Shown one piece after another: positions 45,873 through 56,977 of a DNA stretch of 64,000 bases. Below the pieces are notes generated by a model. That model saw only the letters and a program-made list of their open reading frames with translations. It had not been told where the DNA came from and did not search any database. This DNA is from Limnephilus marmoratus. Its lineage: Eukaryota; Arthropoda; Insecta; Trichoptera; Limnephilidae. The position numbers and the translations under genes were made by a program. How positions within the stretch are numbered: position 1 is the first letter of the stretch; every line of letters starts with the position of its first letter. The stretch is from assembly GCA_917880885.1 (NCBI GenBank), contig OU862908.1, forward strand, positions 58,921,819 to 58,985,818. Direction: 5' to 3'.

Positions 45873-46588
45873 TATAATGTACTGTACTTTACTTTTTGCG
45901 TCATGCTAGTTATTATTATTGTCCTGTGCTATGTAAATAGCCCTACATACATTGTACATTTTGTATCATATTACATTAAACTTGTCATTGCTTTGTATTG
46001 TATATTTTTGGATCATAGTATTAGATCAAGCACTATAGGAATAATTTGACTGATTATTACATTATTTTTAAGTTAATTACTGTAGAGCGCACTTGAAGTG
46101 AAATAACACAAAACTGCGCTATACAAGTTTCATCCATTCATATATAAAAATGAATCCTTGTTTCCCTTGGTCCGCCATAACTTCAGAATGACTTTGACTA
46201 TTTCATTCATTTTTTTTAAGTTTTTTAATACTTTGTAGAAGGTTTTTACGGAAAGAAAAATTAAGAAAATTTCGCAGAAAATTGGATAATTTCAGAAAAC
46301 TTAACGACTATTTTAACTTCGCACGTTTGACAGTTAGCGCGCGTTTGATGAAATTGAATTTAGCAGGTAGCTGTTTTTTTGTAACAAAAGAATTATTTTC
46401 TATCTATGGATTTTTTTAAATATATATATATTAAATAGGTACCTATTTAGGTTCAAGATTTGATTGATTGTTGTTTTAATATAGAAAAATGAATATTTGT
46501 AATATGCGAAAAATGAAAATTTGAATAAAAAAATTGTAATAGCTGGCACGCGAGTTGTTTGAAAACATAATGTACTGGGACTAAATAT

Positions 46589-48059
46589 TAGACGTGGGCA
46601 AAATTGAATGACCGAATTAAATGAATAAATTCAATCTTGTGACACACTTGATCTGATTCTCAATTTCAAAAATAATTGATTCTTCATTCCTTACCTTTGG
46701 TCTTGTATCGTACAATTTTTAACGGCAACATAAATTTTTAATTTCCATTTATTTTACTGTTAAATTATTTCAATGAATAATGTGTTCCGTAAACGATTTA
46801 AATATTATAATGTTTCATAGGTATTTGGATATTATTCAATGGGCGGCGCGCCGCGAAGTTGTCGACGGTATTGTGAACGACTCGTATCCCGCTACCGCCG
46901 CCGCCGGCCGCGCCGTTCTAAAAACCCGTAGATCAAAATGCGGCCGCGATTCAGCCGAATTGTCCGAGCGTTCCTTTCACGCAAGGAATTAATCATTTGT
47001 CGTAGTCTAGTCAATAGTCCTGATATTGTCCTAAGGTCCCAGCGCGTCCCGTCCCGTCCGCGTCCCAGGTACTCGTAGCTAGTGTGTTGCTATCGGAAAT
47101 TGTCAGAAGCGCTTTATTCAGGAATTAATACCAAAGTCTTTTTCACTTGTGACGTTATTGTCTCTAGTTAGTCTCAGATCCAGAAATGACGTTAGATGTC
47201 ATCGTCTTACATCGTCCCACGTCAATCACGGCTCGGGTCTATCCAAAACGCAGCTCGCGAGTTGATCAAGTCACTGCGGGGTAAGACACAAGACACTAGT
47301 CAAAAGTTACTAATTCATTCCACAATGCCGGCCCTTAATCCGTTCGAGCGGTTCACTAATTCCTCGGCGGGCCAAGCCTTCAATTTCATTACATAGTTAG
47401 CCGAAAACTTTCGACATTGAATCCAAACATCGCGGCTTCGGCTAGAAAAGTGAGAAGCAAAAATAGTGCACTTGTTATCGTTTTTTTGGCACTTATGAAA
47501 GATATTGGAATACAAGTACCTACCTACTTTTAGACGTAGATCTTGGGTAGATGTAATATGTAAATTTGCATATATTATAAGGCCAATCAGCAATTGTCAG
47601 CTGCCATAAAATACTTTTAAGTTTAATAAATAATATAAGTAAAACTTTAGGGGTGAAACAAAAAACTGTTTAATTTAAAGATTTAATTGCTAGCTATAAA
47701 TACATTTTACATATGAAAAATAACGATACTAAAAAAAGACAAACACATACATCTATAGGATTTTGCCTGCGAGATAATGAGATAGAATAATCCGGTCCCC
47801 TCTTTGTGCGGTACTTCATAGCCTCCCCACTTATTGTGATTTGAAATGAAACGAAAAAGCGACACTAAAAAGAGACAAACACATACATCTATAGGATTTT
47901 GCCTGCGAGATAATGAGATAGAATAATCGGTCTCCTCTTTGTGCGGTTTTTTTTTTTGAATTAATTGAATAAAGGGAATGAATAGAAGGAATCAATTCAA
48001 AAGGCCGGGGGAATCAGATTGAATCCATTCACTCCTGGGAATCATTCTGCCCACGTCTA
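46589..48059. mobile_element. hAT-like element, 1.47 kb, inside the Helitron
   Basis: Exact ends TAGACGTGGGCA and complement, with the 8-bp duplication CTAAATAT at 46581-46588 and 48060-48067. Contains a CpG-rich block at 46835-47090 (with GGCGGCGCGCCGCG) and a 128-bp tandem duplication. No transposase motif recognised. Confidence 0.88.
47720..47947 (+). repeat. Tandem duplication, ~128-bp period
   Basis: GACAAACACATACATCTATA and GGATTTTGCCTGCGAGATAA with CCTCTTTGTGCGG occur twice. A diverged inverted copy lies at about 54075-54180. Confidence 0.85.
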
Positions 48060-48715
48060 CTAAATATATGGAACGCGGGAGTGGGGTTGGCGGGATGGGG
48101 GAGAGAGAGCGTGGAGAGGGTAGGCAGGGAAGGTGGAAGGGGAATGCAAGAAGGGAAGGGGATGCGGTAGGAGAACGGGGTTGCACGGGAAAGGACATGC
48201 AGGGAGAAACAATTTAGTTCTTTGAATATGGTATTGCAACGCATGCCGGGAACCAGCTAGTGTTATAATTTATAATAATAATAATTATCATAATCTAACA
48301 CCTAAGTCCTATACCACAAAAATTTATAAGTGGAGCGGAGACGAGATGTGTCTCCTGAGCAATATTAGTCAATTTTAGCACGTCTCTGTTTCACTCTGCT
48401 CAGTTTTGCTTCTATGAAAACGCACCCTTAGATATGGGGAATTACGACAATTTATTGCAACCAAAGGTTCTACCAAAACCAAATGTATTTTGTATTTTGT
48501 AATTTGTATTTTGTATTTGAAATAAAAAATTGGTTAAAATACTGTATTTTGTATTTTGTATTTCAAATACACGACTTGAAAGTATTTTGTATTTCGTATT
48601 TTAAATACATGTGAAAAAGTATTTTGTAATTTGTATTTCAATTACAGCAAAGCATGTATTTTGCCCAGCCCTGCCTACAGTATTGCAACCTATTGCAGCC
48701 GCAAGTAAAACAAAT

Positions 48716-49800
48716 ATGGATACAACTTGCAAGTTTTGCGTTAAGCATCTAAAAGAGGCTGAGTGTATAAGGGAACGTACCCGTGACACGTTTAGGGGGG
48801 GGGGTCTTCAAAATGTCACGCTCCATACAAATGAGCGGCGGGTTGCTTAGGATTTTGGTCACCGGGGGGGTGGGGGAGGGGGGGGGGGGGGGGGGTTAAA
48901 AATTGCAAAAAGTTGGTCACGTAGTATGGGTACGTTCCCTAAGGTGCTCAACCTGAAAATGCACTTTCCATTTTGAATGTGCCAATATTACGGCAAGCGT
49001 TTACAAACGCATGTCGCAAGGAAAAAAGGAAGTGCAATAATTGCATACAAATCCTGGTCAATCCGGAAATTCGCACTAGCTCCACTGACCACAGCAATGA
49101 ACTCCTAACTGTGGAGATAAAAAAAATGTCGCTGCAGTTAGAAAAAATAAGCAATAAAATGGCTGAATTTGAAAAGGTGATAATTTACAATAATACTATC
49201 ATGGACGATTTCTCAAGCAAAATTAATCTAATCAACGAAAAATTAGCCAAAGTAGATTAGCTAGAAATGGAAGTATCTGAGCTGAAACAAACAGTATTCA
49301 TGTTAGAGAGGGGAAATAATGAAAGGGAGCAGGAGCTTCTCTCTAACAACATAGAAATACATGGAATGCCGGAGACCACCAACGAGAATCTGCCTACAAT
49401 GATGTCAACTATCGCAACAGTTATTGGATGCCCCCTCCATCAAAACGAAATTGAATATGTTAGCAGAGTCAGCAAGCGTAATCATACTCAAGACAGGAAA
49501 CATCATCGCAAGATTCACCTCTCGCAAGAAGAAGGACGAATTTATAGCAGCCATTAAGAAGAAAAAAGGAATCACTACCAAGGGCATCGGAATGGCTGGA
49601 GCTGATCAGAGGATCTTTGTTAACGACCATCTCACGCGGAAAAATAAATCTATATTGAGGTCCGCCAAAGGCTTTAAAAACTAACACATGTATCAGTTTT
49701 TATGGATACGAAACGGGAAAATCTACCTAAGAAAGAACGATACATCACCTCCCATACATATCTCATGCGACTCACAGTTAAAAAACCTAATAGCTTAATC
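48716..49800 (+). pseudogene. LINE D ORF1 (PHD-like finger, coiled coil, RNA-binding)
   Basis: ATG at 48716 starts MDTTCKFC. After removing the MITE and one TAA the frame continues CIRCST, a stop, then CTFHFEC. The C-x2-C ... C-x2-C ... C-x2-H-x2-C pattern is that of a PHD finger, known at the start of CR1-type ORF1 proteins. A heptad-rich stretch follows (49093-49330: LTVEIKKMSLQLEKISNKM, then LKQTVFMLE). Next come the SNNIEIHGMPE segment and an IARFTSRKKKDEF block typical of L1/CR1 ORF1 RNA-binding domains. Stops at 49258 and 49682 and at least two frameshifts make it nonfunctional. Confidence 0.8.
48771..48939 (-). mobile_element. Harbinger-type MITE, GGGAACGTACCC family, copy 1
   Basis: Ends GGGAACGTACCC and complement with TAA at 48768-48770 and 48940-48942. 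Long G-runs inside. It interrupts ORF1 of LINE D within its PHD-like finger. Confidence 0.9.
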
Positions 49801-50538
49801 ACCATTACCATGTTAAATCATCTATCCTGTAACTACTATTTTTCTTCTGATTTTTTTATGAATATTACCCTTTTTACATTAACCCCACCTGCTGATAATT
49901 GTACTCACTGCTCAGTTATACATTCTATGATATACTCACGCACAGGCGATCCACTAGTTCACTACTGTGCCGTGGACAGTAGTTCTTCAGTGAACGCCAT
50001 AGGGGTCACTTTGAATAACCGAATTCGTCGACTAGCGGCCGTATTGTAAAATATCAACGCGAAAATGCATATTTTATTTTATTTTGGGAAGATTGGGTGT
50101 AAATATCAACTTTTTTTGCGATTATTATAAAATAAACTGAATTTGCCACATTACACAATAAAACCATATCCGAAAAGGGGTTTATAAATAGGAGAGTTTG
50201 AACTTGAAAGTGTGTTTTTTAGACCTCATACTTTATTTTTTTATAGGCTTATTAAAAAACTTATTAAAAAAATGACCGATATTTTTAAGGGCCAAGGTAT
50301 GTTCTACACGCAGTATTTAATTGAAGCATCTACAATACTTCTAAGCGATCAAATTTTCAAAACAAAAACATATGATTTTGCATTATTTACTATGACTTCA
50401 TCTTAATTGATAATTTTATTGTATGTTATGCTTTGTTATTCCCAGTGGACTTATGACTATGAACATAACTTTCGAACAAAATAATCAAGTATATTTTGTA
50501 GAAACCGAAGTTATTAATGTATTTAACAAAATTTCTCA

Positions 50539-51426
50539 ATGCTTGATTCTTTAATAATATTCTATCAAAATGCGAGAGGTCTGCGCTCAAAAATGTTGGA
50601 GTTTAGTCAAAATGTGCTGCTCAATAATTATGACTTGATTTTCATTACCGAAAGTTGGTTGGTTGATAGCATCCTAGATGAGGAATTATTTGATAACCGC
50701 TATTCTGTCTACAGAAATGATAGGGATATCCATCGCACTGGTAAATCAACTGGCGGAGGCGTAATCATAGGTATTAAAAAAGAATTTTTTGTTACTCCCC
50801 GCTCTTGGAATTCAGACGCTGAAGATATTTGGATAACTGTCAATACATCAAAATCTAATCATCATTGTTATAACTTCCATATGTGCTGCGTGTACTTACC
50901 TAGCGTCGGTCCAAAATTAACATCCTCAAAAAGATTAGCGTTATTTACTAGTCATACCAATGCTATTTCTGACTTAACGATCCGTTTTCCCAATGACAAG
51001 TTTCTAATCATTGGCGACTATAACTTACCCAGTATTGATTGGATTAATCAACAAATATCAACTAACAGAGACCAATGTTCACTCACACTATGTAACTGTT
51101 TATCGTTTGCAAATTTAACTCAATTTAACCATTCACCTAACAAATATGGACGAATATTGGACCTCGTGTTCTGTAACACTCCAGCTAAGGTGACGCTTGC
51201 AGATCATCCTTTAGTTAAAGAGGATGCTCATCATAAATCATTGATTATTGAACTAGAAATTCCATCCACTAATGCTACCCTCTCAACTCCTAGAACAGTA
51301 CAATTATTCCATAAAGCAGATTATACCGTGATTAATGGGAAACTGGAAGAGACCGACTGGTCTGCCGTTATAAATGCACCGGATGTAAATAAATCATCGA
51401 TGCATTTATTCCCAAGAAAGTTGTGA
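50539..51426 (+). pseudogene. LINE D ORF2, endonuclease domain
   Basis: Encodes an apurinic-like (EEP) endonuclease: FYQNARGLRSKM at the start (Asn ligand), LIFITESWL (catalytic Glu), STGGGVIIGIKK, IIGDYNLPSIDW (Asp/Asn) and a C-terminal LADHPLVKEDAHHKSL block with SDH-like His. This nuclease nicks the target to prime reverse transcription. The frame is lost near 51390, where reading shifts to the frame that continues into RT. Confidence 0.88.
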
Positions 51427-53186
51427 AATCTGGAAAATATCCACTATGGTACACGGCAGCCTTAATAAAAATAACAAATGAAAAATTAAAGTTCTTTAGA
51501 GCATGGAAGCGTCATCGGAACCCTCTCGACTATCTCTCATTTTCTTTGCTTCGCAAAAGGCAAAAGACGGTCGCTTCAGCGGCTTACAAAACCTACATTT
51601 CCACGATAGAATTCGGTATACAGCACAATGTTAAAAAAATATGGTCCTATGTCAATTCTCAAAGAAAATCTCCTGCCATCCCCGATCATATGTTTTATGG
51701 CGAAAAAACTGCTAATGACAGTAAAGGTAAAGGAGTAGCCAATTTATTTTCGGAGTACTTTGGTTCTGTATTTTCGAATGTTCAACCTGCTCATACAAGC
51801 AATGCTAGTGATTGTTTAAATTCAAATAGCGCAATTAGCTCAATCGAGATCAATGAAGACATAACTTTCAAATATCTTAAGTCTATCGATATCAAAAAGG
51901 GACCGGGTAACGATAAACTTCCAGGAATCTTTATAAACTACTGTAGTAAACAATTGACACCCCCCATTTTTGCTATTTTCAAATTATCGCTATCTGAAGG
52001 AACATTTCCCGACAAGTGGAAAACAGCCTTGATTACCCCAATCTTTAAAAACGGCAGTAAAAATGATGTCTCCAACTATTGACCTATATCCAAATTACCA
52101 ATTCTAAGTAAAGTATTGGAAAAAATTGTTTACGATCAATTATATTCTACCATCTCACCTTTACTCTCAACTAATCAACATGGCTTCGTGAAAAATCGCT
52201 CCACAACCTCAAATCTTGCGTCTTTTACAAATTTTCTTCATGCTCAAATGGACATGAGATGCCAGGTGGATGCCATCTACACTGATTACTCTAAAGCATT
52301 CGACCGTGTTAACCATTATATTCTTTTACAGAAGCTTTTAGGTTTAGGAATTCACGGTGATCTCTATAGATGGATCGCATCTTATGTTAGTAATCGACAC
52401 CAAATCACGGTTGTCAATGGTTTCGCATCTTGCTTAATAGAAATCGTCTCAGGTGTGCCCCAGGGGTCGCACCTCGGACCACTCCTATTCAATATTTATA
52501 TAAATGACATTCTTGTATGCTTCCCAAATAGTTACTTTATATTGTATGCGGATGACATGAAAATTTTTAAACCTATACAGTCGTTATCCGATTGCATCGA
52601 ATTACAAAGAGATCTTGATCATTTGTGCACATACTGTGAATTAAACTTATTGTCCTTAAATATATCTAAGTGTCACTCGATTACGTTTACCAGAAATAAA
52701 AATAAAATAACCTATCCTTACAACTTGAATAACAAACCTTTAAAATATATATCTACATGTAAAGATCTAGGTGTTCACTTAGATAGCAAACTAATATTTG
52801 ATAAGCACATCGAATACATTACATCAAAATCTTATAAGATGCTAGGTTTTCTAATAGAGTATGTAAAGTTTTTAAAAGTGCTAAGACTCTGGAAATATTA
52901 TTCTGTTCAGAAGTATTATTCTGTTCTGGTCAGAAGTCCACTGGAGTATGCTTCCACCATATGGAATCCTCAATATAAGGTATACATAGATTTAATAGAG
53001 AGTATACAGAATAAATTTTCGAAATATTTACTCAAGAAATACAACAAAACTTCAAATAATATGTTATCTTTACAAAAAAGACGCACACTGTCAGATCTGA
53101 TGTTTCTACATAAGGGAACGTACCCATACTACGTGACCAACTTTTTGCAATTTTTAACCCCCCTCCCCCCCCCCCCCCCCCGGTGA
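51423..53186 (+). pseudogene. LINE D ORF2, reverse transcriptase domain
   Basis: Frame 51423-52082 runs into the TGA at 52081-52083 in NY*PISKLP, where LINEs have Arg (NYRPIS). CGA to TGA is the expected CpG decay. The same frame then continues from 52084 to 53110 with YTDYSKAFDRV, GVPQGSHLGPLLF, the catalytic YADDMKIF and the DLGVHLDSKL block, ending in LMFLH. There the MITE at 53114 interrupts it; conserved C-terminal coding remnants continue after it to about 53510. Apart from the shift at about 51390 this is one of the better preserved RT domains in the window. Confidence 0.9.
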
Positions 53187-53281
53187 CCAAAATCCTAAGC
53201 AACCCGCCGCTCATTTGTATGGAGCGTGACATTTTGAAGACCCCCCCCCCTAAACGTGTCACATAGTATGGGTACGTTCCC
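53114..53281 (+). mobile_element. Harbinger-type MITE, GGGAACGTACCC family, copy 2
   Basis: TAA at 53111-53113 and 53282-53284. Opposite orientation to copy 1. It carries a long C-run and GGTGACCAAAATCCTAAGC. Confidence 0.9.
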
Positions 53282-53905
53282 TAACCTGCTTAATAATAAA
53301 ATAGATAGTCCCGAATTGCTATCTGTCATTGGTTAAATTGGTTTAAATGTTCCAATGAGGCGTACCAGGCACACTTCACTTTTTCACATAGGATCCAATA
53401 ATACTAATGCAGCACAAAACTCACCAATCTCTCGCGCCTCGCGCAATCACATCTTAAACACATTATGAAAAATTATTACACTTAGACATTTTCCACAACT
53501 CCCTGCAAACATACAAAACTAATTTACTAAATTTGTTGGCGTGATATAATTAATTTTAAAACTTCTTATTTACTTACACTTATATTTTCATTAAACTTTA
53601 ATTACTACTCATGAGCATGTATTTATTGCTCTAAAAATACGTATCTTTTCACTAAACTAATTACAATTTGTTAGCATGTAATTCTTGTTCTAAAAAAAAA
53701 ATCTCTTTTATCTTTGTATACAATTTTCCTTTATATTATTCTTCTCTTTCATTAATTAGTTAAGTTTTAAGAACTGTTCAAATCCCAGGCGTATTATCCC
53801 AGATATTATACGGACTTACGTATAAATTATGTAATAACTTCATTTAACATTCCTTATAACTTGTAAACTTATGTACTGTGTATGTCCTAATAAACAAATA
53901 AACAA

Positions 53906-54010
53906 AAAGTATCCAGCATTTCAGCCATCTTTACCGTCAGTGTCAGCGCCTCACATCCATATGCCAATACAGTTCTAACAATGGTCTTATATATGGTTAT
54001 TTTGGTTTTT
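53906..54010 (-). pseudogene. RTE-like LINE, upstream part beyond the nest
   Basis: The minus strand encodes TIYKTIVRTVLAYGCEAL then TLTVKMAEMLDT, the segment expected just before the ERKVLRRICG seen at 44446. This shows that 9.45 kb was inserted into one ORF. 5'-truncated at about 54010. Confidence 0.85.
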
Positions 54011-55282
54011 CACCAATATGGTTTTTATTATAATATTGTTACCAAGTTTAAAAATGATTTAACATTTTATTCTATGACGCACCGCACAAAGAGCACACCG
54101 ATTAGTCTACCTATTTTTCCTCCAGGCTAAATCCTATAGATGTATGTGTTTGTCTCCTTATCGCTCGTCTCCGTTTCATTGAGTTTTAAATCACAACGGT
54201 GCTAAAGAAGTTTTCACATTAAAAAAAAGTTTATAGAAAAACTGATTTGTGCAAGTGACAAAATGGTGCTTACTTTTATTTAACTATAAATAAACGAGGT
54301 ATCTACTAAAATTGATTAAATAATTATTTATTTCAAGGGCTTGCATAAGGAGGGATCCCCCTCCCCTCCCTCCATCGGCTACAGTATTAAAGTAGGAAAA
54401 AGAGAATAGTAAATTAAGTAGGAAAAAGAGAATAGTACTTTTAGATTACATTACTGGTAAATACAACAATATTATTTGCGCCATCTCTGTTATCAATGTG
54501 ACGTAAATAATAAGTTGTGGTAAATAGAGGTCCCAAAAAACTTTATAATAAATCCCCCCCCCCGCCCCCCCCGCCCCCCCATAGGATCGAAATGGGATCG
54601 AACCACAATGTAAAAGCTGTAGCTACCTACGCCCTTCATTGGTTTCTCTGGTTTCTCTCCTAACCTTTCGTTTGACTCACGTGAAACAATAATAACATAA
54701 CTTGAATATAAATTATAAAACAATTTAAATTATAGTCGGGACAGGACACTAGAAAAATTAGAACCAATGATTCGTGTATATGTATAATAAATAATTCAAG
54801 AGTTTTTTTGGTTGAATAGGGAGTAAATAAATAGTATAGGGAGTAGGTACCTACGTGGGCACCTGACATAAAAAGCCCAAAAACTTTTCTTTGCAGAGTT
54901 TGCTTTGTTACTGTGTTCAGATTTTGAAAACAACTTTCTGGCATCTATCTATTCACGAGCAACGATAAATCAGATAAATCGTTAATACTCGTTATGCGCC
55001 TCGCAGCGAGCAAAAATTTCTCGAGCCGTTTCGAGCGATTCGTATCAGTCAGTACTTATGGTCAGTACCGTAGTATCAGCACGGACAGCACGGCGCAAAA
55101 AGTAATCAACACATCATATATAGCAGTAAAAAAATCCGCATATTTTATTTTGAAAAGAATCTTTTATAGAATTTTGCGCAACACGGCGCAGAGGAATCAA
55201 GCATAGAATCGAGCATGAATCAAGTTTAGTGACTAGAATCTAGAATTTATTCAATATTTCCTATGAACATGGGATATTGTAA
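54011..55282. other. No gene recognised
   Basis: AT-rich with C-homopolymers at 54555-54580 and a diverged inverted copy of the 47720 repeat at about 54075-54180. A patch at 55000-55210 has a 70-codon frame without a domain. Confidence 0.4.
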
Positions 55283-55857
55283 AAGGGTTGCCAATTTGTG
55301 GGGAATGACCTAAATTGCGGGGAATTTCTAAGATTTTTCAAGAATTGGGTATCTTGCGGGGAGAACTTTTTGTGGAGAAAATGCAGGGGTTCTGGGCATT
55401 TTTAAAATTATCTTACCAATTTGAAAAAACAAATTCCCTACAATTAGTGGTCGTTGTTCTGCAAACTGGATCTAACCTATAGGTAAAGTTTTTAGATAAT
55501 TCAGTTTTAAGGAAAAGTTGGATTTAAAAATCATCTCAAATTATGTTAATATCATTATGTTTGTTACTTAGTATAAGATCATGAGTTATTTCAAAATGAA
55601 ATATTTAGGATTTACTACCACACTATTTGCGCAAATTATTCAAATACTTTCGTCCGCTGCGGATTACGTGAAAACACATAAATAATAAATTAGAATGCAT
55701 AATATGCGTAAGGAGAAGAAATAATGGGAAATATGCCACGGACTCACCCAGTCTCTTCTTTGGCCCGCTTCCGAGGGTCACAGCCGCTAGTCATACATGT
55801 TACAATAATTGTCTCTCATAAAAACACTTATAGAACATTTCATCACGATAATGGTAA

Positions 55858-56016
55858 GGGAACGTACCCAAACTACGTGACCAACTTTTTGCAATTTTTA
55901 AACCCCCCCCCCCGGTGACCAAAATCCTAAGGAACCCGCCGCTCATTTGTATGGAGCGTGACCTTTTGAAGACCCCCCCCCCCCCTAAAAGTGTCACGTA
56001 GTATGGGTACGTTCCC
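55858..56016 (+). mobile_element. Harbinger-type MITE, GGGAACGTACCC family, copy 3
   Basis: A 159-bp copy with TAA duplications at 55855-55857 and 56017-56019. Same orientation as copy 2. Confidence 0.9.
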
Positions 56017-56803
56017 TAACACCAACAAAGGTATAATCTCCAACCGATTAATAAGTGCGGCGGAGCGGGATTGACAATTCACAAATTGCGGGGAATTTTT
56101 AAGATTTTTCAAGAATTGGGTATTTTGCGGGGAGAACCTTCGTGCGGGGATTCTGGATATTTCTTGATTATCCAACCATATTGAAAAATATGTGTGTTCG
56201 GTGGAAGATTTCGTAGTTTTTGTATGGCAGCACTGTAGCATTTATTTTTAAACAATAATATCGGTGGGATTGCTGAAGTTCGGTATCCGAACTCCAAAAA
56301 TGTCGAATCCCAATCTCTGTCAGTCTAACTAAATAGTTATTGCTTGTGTTACCATTTTCCAACGCTTCCGTTTTATGAGGAAATTCAGTGTGCTTAAAAA
56401 TTTGAAAACGGAAGGTAATCGCCTTCATACAGATACTGTGTTCTTGATGGCTACTCGAGAAGGGATCAAGAAAGAAGGAGGAAGTTTGATGTTAACCAAA
56501 AAAATATAGCGTGACGCAGTAGTTAGTAATTAAAAGTTAAATAATTAATTATTATTTTGTTACATAACCTCATGTAACAAAAAATGGTAAAAATATTGTT
56601 TTAACACTAAAATACCATTGTACCTCCTTTTCTTGAAATAGCTCTTTATTTGTATCGTTTAAATTACTTGTCTTTTTCAGTTTTTTTTTCCTAGCCATTT
56701 CTGGCACACTGTACGTGACTGTTACCTTATTTTTTATGTTTCTATTTTTTCTCCCAGCAATACAAATAATTACCAATAGTTCCATGGGCATAACGTATTA
56801 GAG

Positions 56804-56977
56804 CCTCCCACACGCACACTTCGGAGTTTCGGAGCGACCGAGTCCCGCGCCACTTCAGGCCGCCGCGCAGAAAAGTCTCACAGTGAAATGCGCTATAAAC
56901 CTATCGGTCTTTACTTTTCTGCGCGGCGGCCTGAAGTGGCGTGGGACTTGGTCGCTCCGAAGTATGCGTGTGGGAGG
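56804..56977. mobile_element. GC-rich foldback repeat
   Basis: Arms of about 70 bp: CCTCCCACACGC at the left edge, its complement at the right, and GGCCGCCGCGCAGAAAAGT / ACTTTTCTGCGCGGCGGCC near the loop of roughly 45 bp. The 62-codon frame across the right arm is incidental. Confidence 0.8.

Larger units (their letters stand above)
46138..48260 (+). mobile_element. Non-autonomous Helitron
   Basis: Begins TCATATATAAAAATGAATCC, the usual insect Helitron head. It ends GCATGCCGGGAACCAGCTAG followed by T, i.e. a GC-rich 3' block and CTAG terminus inserted at T/T without duplication. No Rep/Hel coding sequence. It hosts the hAT-like element at 46589-48059. Confidence 0.7.
44674..48673. mobile_element. 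hAT-like element, 4.0 kb, in the leader of LINE D
   Basis: Ends are CAGGGCTGGGCAGTATTTG and the complement of CAGGGCTGGGCAAAATACA. The 8-bp duplication CCTACAGT at 44666-44673 and 48674-48681 is exact. Subterminal zones are packed with GTATTTGAAATAC-type repeats on both sides. No transposase is left; the interior holds a LINE and a Helitron. Confidence 0.92.
44454..53905 (+). mobile_element. Two-ORF LINE D (CR1/Jockey-like) inserted in the RTE LINE
   Basis: The 8-bp duplication AAAATATC (44446-44453) / AAAGTATC (53906-53913), one mismatch, brackets it. Its own sequence is 44454-44665 plus 48674-53905, about 5.4 kb including two small MITEs. It has a 5' leader, ORF1 with a PHD-like start and coiled coil, ORF2 with endonuclease and RT, and an AAAC/AAAT-rich tail. 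It appears to be a full-length but decayed copy. Confidence 0.85.

Noticed and set aside
49930..50046. Cloning-vector contamination
   Set aside because: Only partial polylinker-like sites, no vector backbone, and both flanks continue the same LINE.
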